Shown here one piece after another: positions 1-10,899 of a stretch of 64,000 nucleotides of DNA. Within the stretch, counting starts at the first letter, position 1. Every line of letters begins with the position of its first letter. The DNA is from Zoroaster sp. YZ-2022. Lineage: Eukaryota; Echinodermata; Asteroidea; Forcipulatida; Zoroasteridae. The position numbers and the translations under genes were made by a program. The notes beneath the pieces are model-generated. The model was given only the letters and a program-made list of their open reading frames with translations, made no database searches and was not told the origin of the DNA. The DNA is taken from the NCBI GenBank assembly GCA_029582265.1, contig CM055835.1, positions 12,393,498 to 12,457,497 on the forward strand. Direction: 5' to 3'.

Positions 1-480
1 TAAGATGATAATTCATTAATTTTATAATCTGGTAATTACCAATGTTGTGCATTCCCTTTCAAGATGGGTCATTGCACCAGGTTGGGGTTAACCTTTGTGA
101 TAGATGTACCATTTATTATCATTTACTATGACTCCAAATTAACATTTATTGTAACTTCCTATTCAAGGCACAGAGATTGATTTCATTCTAATTTGAAGAA
201 CAACTAAGAATGTGCACTTATAATAAGGATAATGAATGGTACATCTACCTATGTAACAAGGATACCATGTCACAAAGCTTGCCCCTAATCTGATGGAATG
301 ACCCAGATATATTGCCCATATTGCCCAAAGTGATTTTTGTTTAAAAAAAAAAAAATTATCAGAACATTGCTATTTCATTTCAGGAAAGAAAAGCAAATAC
401 TGTTTTCATAAAAACATTGATAATTTCCTGTTAGAAAGGAAAACAAATACTATAACAAAAAGTATTTCACATAATAATTT
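1..480. repeat. Dispersed repeat fragments and an imperfect hairpin
   Basis: No gene. Positions 35-60 contain the phrase ACCAATGTTGTGCATTCCCT, seen in variants near 17,330, 26,120, 39,210 and 62,840. About 102-112 and 235-247 are inverted copies of AGATGTACCATT. Positions 300-480 resemble 31,140-31,260, 53,440-53,550 and 62,730-62,950. Confidence 0.5.
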
Positions 481-490
481 TCAGTTTAGT

Positions 491-900
491 TTAGTTTAGC
501 AGTAATTCAGTTTAGACAATCTGATTGGACAAAATGTAATAATGTGGGGTGTATTAACGGATGGTATCGACTGGCTTATCAAAATCAGAACAGCGCGTAC
601 GGGCCAGCTGTTTCGTGTGACGTGCGACGCAGATTTCAACCAATCAAAGTGACGAAGATTGGCATCACGCGCCCGACTCATGTACTTTGGAAATGTTTCG
701 TGTGTCCCCAAAATGTGAATTTGCCCATTTCTATTTGGCTTTATTCAACAAAAATTACATTTTTTAAATATTTTGAAAATGTAATCGATACGGCTCAGTC
801 TTTATCACCCGTGACCACGCCCAAAACCGGTTGTTAATGTGCGGTAAAGACCACATGTCAAACTGTTATTCCCTTATTAAATGCCGATATGTTTATGATG
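491..900 (-). repeat. Dispersed element, inverted relative to the copy at 38.15-38.88 kb
   Basis: GTTTAGACAATCTGATTGGA at the left, through CCCAAAATGTGAATTTGCCC, to CAAACTGTTATTCCC at the right. This matches, in reverse, the copy at 38,154-38,885. The two differ by an extra TTAA-flanked insertion in the 38-kb copy and by point changes. Confidence 0.65.
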
Positions 901-1242
901 GGACCCACTGTAAATTAATTTCAGGACATATTTACTGTTAAACCATGCTTCTCAACAAAAGAAATGTGAAATTTGTAAAAGCATTCGTCTCCCTTTCCCC
1001 AAGTCAAATAGCAATGTACAGATAAAAAAGGATATAGGAAAAATTGCTGGATAAAACATCTTTAAACGGTTGTTAGAATATCATCCTTGTAAAAAAAAAT
1101 ATTAAAAACATTACAAGTCTTGAAATCTTCATTTCAAAATTTAGTCCTGGTTTCAGGGTTCTAATTTGTGCAGAATAAACCACACGTACAGTGTACATGT
1201 ATGCATGATGATAAGGGGAGGGGGAGGCAAGTACGACCTGCC

Positions 1243-1490
1243 AGCTATTGATGGTGCCCTGCACATTGAAATCACCTGTCTAATGAGTCCAGCCATCGAT
1301 GGTTCCCAGCACAAACTGCCACACAATATAAAAACCTGCACGTTGAGATCACCTGTCTGATGAGACCAGCCATCAATGGTTCCCAGCACAAACTGCCACA
1401 CAATATAAAAACCTGCACATTGAGATCACCTGTCTAATGTGGCCAGCCACCAAAGGTCCCCAACACAAACTGCCACACAATGTAAAATCC
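1243..1490. repeat. Tandem repeat, 77-bp period, about 3 units
   Basis: CCAGCCATCGATGGTTCCCA recurs at 1289, 1366 and (diverged) 1443, a 77-bp spacing. Each unit has CCAGC, CACAAACTGCCACACAAT and ATCACCTGTCT. Confidence 0.8.
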
Positions 1491-1879
1491 CTTGGTGGTC
1501 ACTTAATGCAGGTTTGACTATACTCATAAATACTCATTAAAACTATTTGACTATAAACAGTTGAATATATAGCACTACTCAACACAAGTAAATAGGGGCG
1601 ACAGATGGGAATTTGATGAGGGACAAATAATTGGGACTCCCTTTTTAAGGGGAAGTACAGGTGAGTGGGTTTGTTTATACCAAGCCCAAAAGTATGACAA
1701 CAATAATCTGTTAAGTTACAGCTCAGTGGATTTATATGGAAGGTTGATAGCACAGATTTAATACACCACTGCAGATTAGAGTACATGACCCAACTATCTT
1801 AGTAAATTAGCGGCCATCTTGGTTTCCTAATGCAGTATGGGGGATATAAATCATGTTTGTCTAGAAAACATGTAGACAT

Positions 1880-3075
1880 GTAGGAGAAGAGCACTAAGTT
1901 CCTGGGAGTTCATATTGATGAAAATTTGTCTTGGCATAACCATGTTAGGATTTTGTCTGGTAAAATCTCTAAAACTGTCAGAATTATGAATTTGTTTCTA
2001 CCTAAACATGCCCTTTTTACATTGTATAATTCTTTTATTATACCTTACTTAACCAGTTCGCGTCGGAGGCCGTGTATACACGCAATTTTTTTTTGCACCA
2101 TGGATCGGAGAGCATCTAAACACGCCATAGGAAACTCCGGAATATTTGTATGCATGCTCGGTTGACGTGGCAACGAGCCAAGCGTACAGAGACATGCTCG
2201 GTAGACATGGCCATGTGCTGTGGAAGCTTCCATTAACGTGTTTGTGTGGGAAAAAGAAACCCGCACAGGGGCCCAGAAAAACATTTTTATTCCCGACGAG
2301 AACTGGTTAAATTATGCTATAGTTGCCTGGGGTAATTGTTCTGAAACTGTTAGCAACAAATTATTCATTTTACAAAAAAGAGCCATTCGTGTTATTACTA
2401 AAGTTCATTACCTGGAACATACCTCACACCTTTATTTCGTAGCCTTGGAATTCTCAAATTTAAAGAACTGTATAAATTGAACTTAGGTAAAGCCATGTAT
2501 AAATTAAAACATAATATGTTACCCAATAATTTTAATCCCTATTTTAAAATGGTTTTTCAAATACACTCTTATCAGACCCGTAGTGCAGCTAAAGGTAATT
2601 TATACTTCAATAAGAACAGAACATAATTTTTTAGAAATTGTCTCCCTCAACAAGGATCGATTTATTGGAATGATCTCTGCTTACATATCAAAGAATCCAT
2701 ATCATTAGCTGTGTTCACTAAGAAATTGAAGTCTTTGATACTGCAGTCTTATTAGATTACTTTATGCACACTCGCTAATTGTTAGCATTCTACTTAGGTT
2801 TCTCGAGCTGTTTAACATTATGTATCCAGGTGTCTCGTACTTATCTCTCTTGTTTTCTTTCTGGTTTAGATAGTCTTGGCCATGTCTTTCGTTCAATAGG
2901 ATGAACACAAAAGCCACTCTTGGCTTCGTTCAAATTCCTACATGTAGGTGTTTAGCTACTATTGCCAACCTGTATTTTCTATAATAATGTAATTCTTATC
3001 TTTTAATAATTTGCAATTGTCCTTTATATATTGATGTATTTGTAATTGTGAACACCAAATAAATGTTTCAAATCA
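1880..3075 (+). mobile_element. LINE fragment, C-terminal reverse-transcriptase region and 3' UTR, interrupted by a MITE
   Basis: Translates to a LINE C-terminus: KFLGVHIDENLSWHNHV, IIPYL, then after the insertion NYAIVAWGN and LFILQKRAIRVITK, later YWNDLCLHIKESIS and a stop near 2754. The LGV-ID--L-W--H and W-N--LQKRA-R blocks are typical of CR1/Jockey-group elements. The 5' end is truncated, there are frameshifts near 2450 and 2620, and the 3' end is at CAAATAAATGTTTCAAATCA. Dead copy. Confidence 0.8.
2049..2310. mobile_element. TTAA-flanked MITE, CCAGTTCG family, inserted in the LINE
   Basis: TTAA at 2049-2052 and 2307-2310. Inverted ends are CCAGTTCGCGTCGG and CCCGACGAGAACTGG, interior 254 bp. 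Contains TTGTATGCATGCTCGGTTGA. TTAA duplication is the piggyBac hallmark. Other copies: 36,076, 54,369, 62,093 and 62,979. Confidence 0.88.
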
Positions 3076-3080
3076 GTAGA

Positions 3081-3770
3081 CTGGTCCCTAAGATATGCAC
3101 AAGTATAATCTAATCAATCTTCCCAAGAAATAATTTTTTTCTGAGGCTGTGACTTTCAAGAAAATTAAATCATTTCCAGAATTTAGGAATGAGTACCCTT
3201 TCCCATATATGGTACTTCTGCATTCAGACATTTAAATATGGGTTTTGATTATCTCAATGCATTTTTTATGGATTATACTCCATCACTCATAAATGTACAT
3301 TTTTGTGTTAATTTATACTAATATTTTCTGTATTTTGAAAGGGGTATTACTATTAGTAATATAAAATATTAATAACGAATAGTTATAACAAGTTGGTATC
3401 TGTCAGAAATTTGTTGTATTTTGAAAGGGGTTAGAAATAAACTAGTTAATAATTGAAATTTGGAATAAAGACTAGTATAACATTACAATAACAAAGAATG
3501 GTTATAAGCTGCCAGTATTTGTCAGAAAATATGCTCAGCGGGGTGCAGTACATGTAGAATTGTTCAAACAGCTGAACCAAAAATAAAGCCTACTTCATTG
3601 TTTTATCTATTCTTGAACAGGTAGGTCTTCACAGCACATTTAGAGTGAGTTACAGAGGAGTTATACAGAGGAGTTATGACGAATTATGAGGGAGTTTGTT
3701 CTAAAGGGACAGGCATGAGAAAATGCATGAGAAATGCATGAGAAAACAATAGATCTCCCCCGTTTTTATT
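3081..3770. other. AT-rich sequence, no gene seen
   Basis: No coding signal. Contains two diverged copies of a phrase around TATTTTGAAAGGGGT (about 3332 and 3418) followed by similar AT-rich text, and short GAGGAGTTA repeats at 3655-3680. Confidence 0.5.
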
Positions 3771-4430
3771 TTTACCTTTCAGCCATACCACCCAACCCCT
3801 GCATTACAAGTATAATCCCACAAGCAGCTTCCATGCTTTAACATGTATCTGCGATTGATCTTAATCTAAGTACAAGATTGCAACATTAACCAGCTCTGAG
3901 CTAGAATGACTGCTTGATGGTCTGAGCTGGCCCCCGTAGGCTAGGCTAAAAGTACAAGTGCCTTTCTTTTGGTTTGATATGAGCTCTTCCTCAACGTCTA
4001 ATCAAAAATGGAATCAAAATGAAGCAATTCAGCTGATCGCCTCTGCGAAGGAGAGAGGATGAGAACGGGGAGAAGGCGGGGGAGACAGCATCGCACTGCG
4101 AGTCACTGGGGGGGAGAAGAAATGGCCCCGTTAATGGCATACTAACAAGGCCCGTTTGTCACTGATGCACAGACGGACATTTTATCTGATCTTGCGGCGA
4201 GAGCGGTTACGAACAAGTCATGAAGCCATTCCCTCCGTTGTGCAAAAAAGTATTATCAGAAATGACACTTGAAAATATGCAAGCATTGCAGACAAGGCAT
4301 GGGAATAGACGTGGCCCCATTAATGGAATATTAACAGGCTTTCTTTTGTCAGTGATGCACGGACAGGCAGTTTATCTGATCATGCTGCTAGGGCGGTTAA
4401 ATGATGAGTTGGTGCTGAAAAAAATGTAAA
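3771..4430. promoter_or_regulatory. Candidate regulatory DNA with a duplicated ~100-bp module
   Basis: No repeat-family match in the window and no convincing ORF. About 4122-4210 and 4310-4400 are diverged copies of one another, sharing TGGCCCC-TTAATGG, TTTGTCA-TGATGCAC and TTTATCTGATC in the same order. TAATGG cores look like homeodomain sites. Regulatory function is inference. Confidence 0.35.
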
Positions 4431-4654
4431 GACTGGAGAAGAATGCCGTGGATAGAGAGACCCTCGGCCAACAAGGGTTTGTAAAAAGACAAGTTTAGCA
4501 TGTGGCATCATCCATGGAGGGAAAGTGATAACTCATAAAGATCTGGAAGGTCCTCCAAATAATTGTAGGATTTGTCACTGACTGAAGTGGTTGTGGGGGT
4601 AGGCTAGTGGTCATGAGGTACATGTATGATACAACATAATCTAATTGCATTTTC

Positions 4655-4720
4655 ACTATTCAGCCATCAGAACACAAGTATGATGCACTAAACCGCTCAG
4701 CAATGGCACTCCCATGTTCT
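4655..4720 (-). repeat. tRNA-like SINE head fragment
   Basis: CCATCAGAACACAAGTATGA through CTAAACCGCTCAGCAATGGC matches in reverse the tRNA-like head of the SINE at 27,216. Confidence 0.6.
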
Positions 4721-4739
4721 AATTCCTTGTCACCAAGTG

Positions 4740-5560
4740 TGTGAGTGTTGGGGGGGGGGGGGATAGTGAGTATTGAAGGTCTGTAACAATTAATCACAAT
4801 AAACTGACAAGCAATTCTTCGTAATGAGCTTGCTCAGTAAGCTATTGATCAATTCAGTAATGATGGCCCAAGGGTTAATCGCCAAAGTAACCACCCTCAC
4901 TCTATCTGTGTTGATGATAACTTATAAATGATCCCCACTGTTCGGGAAATTCATTTTATGCAACATCAGATTCAATCTGTGCAGGTTTTTGTCTTCAAGG
5001 AGCCAGGGGAAAAAAACAACTGAGGGGATGAATATGATGAGAAGGTGAGATAATGAGTGAGTCATGAAGACAGCTTTGGCAATAAACTTAAATTGATTTG
5101 TCTTGTTCATGGGGGGGGGGGGGGGGTTCTAGGGTTGTTACTTTAGTGGTGACTTAATCACTTCTAATCTAAAATAGCACAGAACATTTTACCCCCAAAA
5201 AATTCCCCCAACATGTCAAAGAAAAAAATATTATTAATTAAGAGAGTATTTGGCCAGTACTTTTACCTTTCGTAAAAATGCTCCTACTTGTTTATTATGT
5301 AAAAATCAAGAGATATGAAACGTAAGGCTTAATTTATTGTGTTATTGGAGTGGATCCAGATTTGAAGAACAGGGGGTGGACAACTTTTTAAAAAAAATCT
5401 ACAAAATTCCTGTAACAGTTTGGTTGGTAATTTTCTCATAAATTTTAACACCTTTTGTGATCAAACTTTCACAGGTTAGTTTCATAGTACAAGTACTGTA
5501 TATTCCTTGACAAAAAGATGGTTGTAGTGAATGTACATATCCAATAACCATTGTTGCACT
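4740..5560. other. Non-coding sequence with two poly-G runs
   Basis: Poly-G tracts at about 4749-4763 and 5111-5127. 5450-5580 resembles the dispersed repeat with CTTTCACAGGTTAGTTT. No gene seen. Confidence 0.4.
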
Positions 5561-5569
5561 TTCCCTTTA

Positions 5570-5870
5570 AATGCTGTTACTCTGAGCAAACCTGCAGTTT
5601 ACCCGTGTAAGACCAAACGGCCAAATGTCACTTAGACTTTATAATAGCGCCCTTAATTCAAAGGGTCTGCTTTGCTCTTCCACTGTACAAATTCCTTCAA
5701 AGCCTCTTATGCAATTACAGATAATCAGTGCGGTAAAAAAAGGGCATGCAAACCTATAATGCGCGTGCTGAGTGGCTTATGAATTGTACGCTTGTGATGA
5801 TTCCCACAAGATTACAAACAGGACATGTTGTTACCCTGAACAAGCCAAATCAAAAACCAGTGTCTTACTC
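5570..5870. promoter_or_regulatory. Candidate non-coding regulatory segment
   Basis: Repeat-poor stretch without an ORF. Contains CCCTTAATTCAAAGGG, CTTTGCTCTTCC, ATGCAATTACAGATAATC and ATAATGCGCGTGC. Composition differs from surrounding AT-rich repeat DNA. Purely a candidate. Confidence 0.25.
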
Positions 5871-6049
5871 TGAATTAGAATTAGCTGTTGCAAACTGCTT
5901 ACTAACCTAAAGGACCTGTAGTATAAATGCAAAATAATGGTTGTTGGCCTTTGAGGAAGAACCTGCTATATAGGTTTGAAATGTAAGGCCAATAACCGTT
6001 ATTTTATAATAATAGTGCATTTTTATATATCCAACTCCATCACAATGTG

Positions 6050-6310
6050 ACACCCAAGACGCTTTATGATTATTATCCCTGTCATCAGATTACTTGAAAT
6101 CATTCCTGGATCATTCTCAACTTCCTGGGAAGCATACAGCCCTGGCAGCCTGTTAGTGTTAGGCACTCATCAGCTAATCAAACACAATTACCATCTCTGG
6201 TCCCCATTTATACTCCTGGGTGAGGAGAAGGAATTTGTGGTTAAATGTCTTGCTCAAGCTCACAAGTGCCGCAACCGGCATGGTTAGGATTCAAACTCAC
6301 AAGTCTTAGC
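6050..6310 (-). mobile_element. Diverged tRNA-SINE copy
   Basis: In reverse, 6231-6275 gives the shared SINE core (TTGAGCAAGACATTTAACC). TGGGTGAGGAGAAGGAATT corresponds to the CTTCTCTCCACCCA segment of intact copies, and the tRNA-like promoter end is near 6290. Confidence 0.6.
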
Positions 6311-6357
6311 CACCAAAATTATATTATATTATTATTTTTTTTTTATATTTATTATTT

Positions 6358-6379
6358 TATATATACATGTGTGTGTATA

Positions 6380-6470
<91 letters not shown>
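6358..6470. repeat. (TA)n microsatellite with TG-rich start
   Basis: TGTGTG-rich from 6368, then about 75 bp of uninterrupted TA. It sits at the 3' end of the tRNA-like/hammerhead-like repeat read on the minus strand. Confidence 0.95.
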
Positions 6471-6472
<2 letters not shown>

Positions 6473-6487
6473 TAAATCAGGAGGGTG

Positions 6488-6526
6488 GCCTTAGCTTTCG
6501 ATCCAAACCGGACCTTCATCAGAGGC
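6488..6526 (-). ncRNA. Hammerhead-ribozyme-like motif
   Basis: Minus strand in order: GCCT (6526-6523), CTGATGA (6522-6516), one extra A (6515), GGTCC/GGATC stem II around loop GGTTT (6514-6500), GAAA (6499-6496), GCTA (6495-6492), AGGC (6491-6488). Stem I is GCCT/AGGC. Stem III could form only between two copies through self-complementary AGCT. The core bases fit CUGANGA...GAAA and UH. Oddities are the extra base before stem II and short stems, so activity is uncertain. Confidence 0.5.
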
Positions 6527-6544
6527 TTTGACGGGAAGTGAGCA

Positions 6545-6632
6545 AAGAAAAGTTGGCTGATGCCGTACTCGAAACCACAACCTCTCGAATACCGTACGAG
6601 CGCTCTACCAACTGAGCCAATTATCTATTGCT
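6545..6632 (-). repeat. tRNA-like SINE head upstream of the hammerhead-like motif
   Basis: Minus strand TTGGCTCAGTTGGTAGAGC gives an A-box-like TGGCTCAGTTGG. A degenerate B box, GGTTTCGAGTAC, follows, then GGCATCAGCCAA. The arms do not fold as a clean tRNA, so it is a tRNA-derived repeat and not a gene. Confidence 0.6.
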
Positions 6633-6777
6633 CTATGGGGCCAGGTCAGGATCAAGCCCCGGTTCAGATGCAAACAACCTGGGTAACGGCAGTAGCGGGG
6701 ATCACAACAACGAGACACAGGCCTTTTACGTGGTTGTACACAGAATAAATATATATATAGAGCAATAGATAATTGGC
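6616..6777. repeat. Perfect 21-bp inverted repeat flanking ~120 bp
   Basis: 6616-6636 and 6757-6777 are exact reverse complements (core ATCTATTGCTCTAT). The left arm overlaps the start of the tRNA-like head. Between them is GC-rich non-coding sequence. Confidence 0.8.
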
Positions 6778-6779
6778 AT

Positions 6780-6870
6780 AAGTGGACCCCCACCCCCCAC
6801 CCCTCTCTCCCTCCCTATTTATCACTGTGTGTGTCTCTCTATCTGCCACATCCCTTATCGCCCACGAACA
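6780..6870. repeat. Fragment of the 108-bp satellite-type sequence
   Basis: CACCCCTCTCTCCCTCCCTA through CTCTCTATCTGCCACATCCC matches the tandem units at 10.45-10.88 kb. Confidence 0.8.
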
Positions 6871-6874
6871 TAGG

Positions 6875-6960
6875 GGCTGGTTAGCTCAGTTGGCAGAGCA
6901 CTCGTACCGGTATTCATGAGGTCGCGGGTTCAAGTCCGGCATCAGCCAGTTTTTCTTTGC
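6875..6960 (+). repeat. Second tRNA-like repeat copy
   Basis: A box TAGCTCAGTTGG (6882-6893) and B box GGTTCAAGTCC (6927-6937), ending GGCATCAGCCAG then TTTTTCTTTGCTCGCTTCAC as in the 6.5-kb copy. The acceptor arms pair, but the anticodon loop is three bases too long and the T stem has a mismatch, so it is not a functional tRNA gene by eye. The downstream hammerhead-like part is absent here. Confidence 0.65.
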
Positions 6961-8154
6961 TCGCTTCACGTTAAAATAATATTTCAGTGTTTCATGAGCT
7001 CAGACACTTCCCAAGAAGAGTGAAGGAAATGTTTTAATAGATGCCTCAATTATTCAGGGTCAAAATCTGATATATTGGAATTAGCCCCCATCCAAATGCA
7101 AAAAATAATGTCCTAATTCTACAGCCTACAAAAGCCATACTACTGAACATCATAAAACAATGCATTGGGTGGTTACCTGTCAGCACCCCACCCCCGCATC
7201 AGATAAAATGTAACCCTTTACTTTCTATAATAGGGCGCCCAAAATGTTGTTATTCTTTGAAAAACTGGGTGTCCAAAAGTTTTAACTTCCAATAGTTTTG
7301 CATGTGAATTGCAAATTAAAAACATAGTGACCACAAGGCACCCAAAGGTTTTGCTAGCTAACGCTATGCTCCAACCTACTAACGCTTGACCACTCGACCA
7401 CGTCCAAAACTGATGTCTTGAAAATAGCCACTGCCTCCCCAGACTGCAACCCTCATCTCTCCAATCTATAAAGGCCAGATGACAAACCACCGGACCGCGT
7501 CAACAAAAAAACGATGTCAGCCTTTCCAGGCAGTTGTTTTAGCGAGTGTTGCTTCAGCATTTTCGTGAGCTTAGACACAAGTGGTGGGAAGAGACTGTTA
7601 TAATGGACTCTTCAATTATTCAGGGCCAATGATTGGATCTGCGGTAAAATTACATGCCGCAGAGCAATGAGGGTTTAATTGCTCACGTCAAACTATGCAG
7701 TTCTATTAACAGCTGCCTTGGGTAATTCCTTAGTTGTGATATATGCGCGTCTGCTGTTATTTCCTGAATAAATAAACAACATTTTGGGTAATTTTCTTGA
7801 GGTAAACAACTGCTAACTATATAGCCAATGTTACAGAAAGCTAGGGGTACTTGGTGTTCAGTTGATGATGGTATCAAACATCCCATAAAAATATTTTTGT
7901 CTGAGGTAATATCTTTAAGTACAATTAGTACATTTAAATATTTGTCCTTCAGTCTAGCTGGATAACTCCAAATAAATAAATTATGCCCCTTTAAATATAA
8001 GTTTTGAATTAGGCCTAATTAGTAGAGACAATTAAGTAATTAAAGGGAGCATACATGTAATTACACAATTACAAACTTATGATGAATAATCTCAAAACTT
8101 ACTTGATGTTGGTGATGCTACCAAACATCCTGAGAAATTATTATGTACATGTAT
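6961..8154. other. Non-coding sequence with dispersed repeat pieces
   Basis: No gene. Two phrases recur: TTCAGGGTCA/TTCAGGGCCAATGA after a TTCATGAGCT/TTCGTGAGCT segment (about 6985-7060 and 7560-7640). 7850-7880 and 8095-8140 belong to the dispersed GTTGATGATGGTATCAAACA repeat. Confidence 0.45.
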
Positions 8155-9330
8155 ACTGCTCTTCTCCGCGTCAACAATGACATTTTATCTGCCATGGATG
8201 ATGGAAAAATCACTGCATTAGTTTTGTTAGACTTATAAGCGCCGCTTTTGACACGGTCGATCACAAAATCCTTCTCTCCCGCCTTCAATATCATCTTGGA
8301 ATACATGACACAGCCCTGGATTGGTGTAGGTCCTACCTTTTAAATAGGCCCCAGCATGTTTGTATTGGTAACGCTATATCCGAGCCTGTTATTCTTGACT
8401 ATTCTGTACCCCAAGGCTCCGTGCTCGGCCCACAGTGGTTTACTGTTTATACGTTTCTAGTTCGTGATATCATTTTGAAGTATAATTTAAATTACTATGT
8501 CTACGCTGATGACACGCAGCTTTAAATTACTTTTAAATCTTCTCAAGAACCTGCCGATTCCTGCATTACAACACTGGAGAAATGTATTCAAGAGATTCGA
8601 AGTTGGATGAGACAAAACTTCCTGAAATTGAACGACGAAAAAACAGAATTTGTTCTATTTGGATCACGTCAGCAATTGTCTTCAGCAGTTTTTCTTCCAT
8701 TTATTACAATTGGTGACTCGCAGATAACCCCCTCATCACAAGCACATAATTTGGGTGTTATATTTGACTCGACAATTTCATATCAGAAATATTAGCCGAA
8801 TAAGGAAATACTTGAATAAAAGTACTGCTGAACAAATTATACATGCATTTGTCACATCACGGCTCGATAACGGGAATGCTCTCCTCTACAGTCTCCTGCA
8901 GAATCAAATATCTCGTCTTCAGCACATACAAAACACAGCAGCTCGTGTTGTAACTTTGTCCAGAAAGTCATGCCATATCACGCCAATTTTGAAAGAACTG
9001 CACTGGCTTCCTGTTTCACAGAGAATTGTTTTTAAACTTATGCTAATTGTTCACAAATCTTTTAATAACATTGCTCCAATTTATATTTCTGAACTGCTTA
9101 AAGTCTACACTCCATCACGCAATTTGCGCTCCAGCAACATGTCACTCCTAAAGGAACCAATTTCAAAACGGAACTGGGGTGATAGGTCTTTTTCTGTCGT
9201 GGCTCTGAGACTCTGGAATCATCTTCCAATTAAACTCAAATCTTGTCATAGTATAACTAGATTTAAGTCGATGCTTAAAACTCATCTTATGTCACAATTC
9301 TTCAAAGATGATGTATATTTGTAATTATAA
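8155..9330 (+). mobile_element. 5'-truncated LINE (CR1/L2-like), reverse transcriptase remnant
   Basis: Encodes, with breaks, SAAFDTVDHKILLSRLQYHL, VPQGSVLGP, YVYADDTQL, IRSWMRQNFLKLNDEKTEFV, then an intact 189-residue C-terminal ORF (8755-9324) with LHWLPVSQRIVFKLM and GDRSFSVVALRLWNHLP. The YADD box and GDRSFSV-A-RLWN block place it near L2/CR1. A one-base loss before SAAFD, a stop after YADDTQL and a break near 8755 make it dead. It ends in an AATAAT tail. Confidence 0.9.
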
Positions 9331-9535
9331 TAATAATAATAATAATGTGTGGACTTATATAGCGCACGTATCCACCAACTAAGTGGTGCTCAAGGCGCAT
9401 TCTTTTTTACGTGCATTACACAACACACGGGACCTACGGCTTTACGTCCCATCCGAAGGACGAAGCAATTATGGTTAAGTACCTTGCTCAAGGACACAAG
9501 TGTCACGACCGGGGCTCGAACCCACACCCTATGCT
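9331..9535 (-). mobile_element. Short-form tRNA SINE, inserted at the LINE tail
   Basis: Reverse copy: TAAT repeat, TTATATAGCGCACGTATCCA, CGGGACCTACGGCTTTACGT, ATTATGGTTAAGTACCTTGC, then CACGACCGGGGCTCGAACCC from the tRNA-like B box. The 5' part is cut off near 9535. Confidence 0.82.
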
Positions 9536-9622
9536 ATCATTGTATATTGTTTGTATTCATGTTTTTTCTTGCATTCATATATGCATTCATTTTTTAGAAA
9601 ACATGAAATATATTTAACAATT

Positions 9623-9925
9623 TTAACCCTCCTACGACTACAAGGGTCAAAATCAGTCAAAATGTTGATATACTTGCCAAGGTATATCTAGTGCACTTAA
9701 AAGTCAAACACTGTCAAACCTTACGTGTAGTACATGTAAGTACATTTACAGGTCAAAATGAGTCGACTGTTTTTGACTGGTAAAATCATTGTTCAGGGTA
9801 GTCGAAATGACAGTAAAAAGCAGTCAAAAATACTCCTGTGTGCACATTTGGGTCAACAGTCAAAACAGGCAGTTGACTGGTTTTGACCTCTACAGCAACT
9901 TTCTACTAAAGTGCAACAATATATA
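9623..9925. mobile_element. TTAA element, CCCTCCTAC family (right end lost)
   Basis: TTAACCCTCCTACGACTACA at the left, and the interior GTCAAAATCAGTCAAAATG shared with 38,535-38,836. The right GTAGGAGGG end is missing. Confidence 0.72.
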
Positions 9926-10270
9926 GTAACAGGTTTTTTTTAATACATAAAAAATCTGAATGCTTTTTCATTATTTACTCATTAATGACAAAATGACATA
10001 AGCTCAAGCTTTCACAGGTTGGTTTTAATACATACTGTGTACATGTTGATTTCATGGATGCATTTACAGACATTTTACCAAAAGTGTATATTCTCTTTGA
10101 GGGAATTCTTCTCTTTATATCTGAATGCTGTTAGCAGCAACTGGCACTAGCACCATGCCATGTGACTGTAATTTCCACTGTGTCATTCCCTTCTCCATTT
10201 ATCACTGTGTTCATCTCTCTATCTGTCACATTTTAGGAACCAACATTGTGTGCAGTGACCTAATGTAAAT

Positions 10271-10890
10271 TTTCAGTGTGTAATCACTGTCTCTCCCCCT
10301 CTGTCTTTGTACATTTCTTTCCAATACATACTTGCCACATACATTCAGCTTTATGCAGTGACCAAAATTTCCACTACATATCAACCACCATCCTCTCTCT
10401 CCCTACATGTATATATCACTGTGTGTGCCACATAAGCGACCAACTACAGCACCACACAGTGATCCAAATTTTCACTGTGTATCAACCCCCACCCCTCTCT
10501 CCCTCCCTATTAATCACTGTGTGTGTCTCTCTATCTGCCACATAATCGGCCAACTACAGCACCATGCAGTGACCCAATTTTCCACTGTGTATCAACCCCC
10601 ACCCCTCTCTCCCTCCCTATTTATCACTGTGTGTCTCTCTATCTGCCACATAATCGGCCAACTACAGCACCATGCAGTGACCCAATTTTCCACTGTGTAT
10701 CAACCCCCACCCCTCTCTCCCTCCCTATTTATCACTGTGTGTCTCTCTATCTGCCACATAATCGACCAACTACAGCACCATGCAGTGACCCAATTTTCCA
10801 CTGTGTATCAACCCGCACCCCTCTCTCCCTCCCTATTTATCACTGTGTGTGTCTCTCAATCTGCCACATCCCTTATCATAATGAGACAAT
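10271..10890. repeat. Tandem repeat, 108-bp period, about 4-5 units
   Basis: ACCATGCAGTGACCCA starts at 10,561, 10,669 and 10,777, exactly 108 bp apart, with diverged units before and after. Each unit contains CACCCCTCTCTCCCTCCCTA and ATCTGCCACATAATCG. ORFs across it are by-products. Confidence 0.9.
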
Positions 10891-10899
10891 AGTGTGATG

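Noticed and set aside
6245..6475. 76-codon ORF ending in Tyr-Ile repeats
   Set aside because: Mostly the TA microsatellite.
6875..6949. Functional tRNA gene
   Set aside because: A and B boxes are present but the anticodon loop is too long and the T stem is mismatched; the downstream text is shared with another repeat copy.
10407..10897. 161- and 124-codon ORFs
   Set aside because: The 108-bp unit is divisible by three, so the array stays open; no protein family seen.
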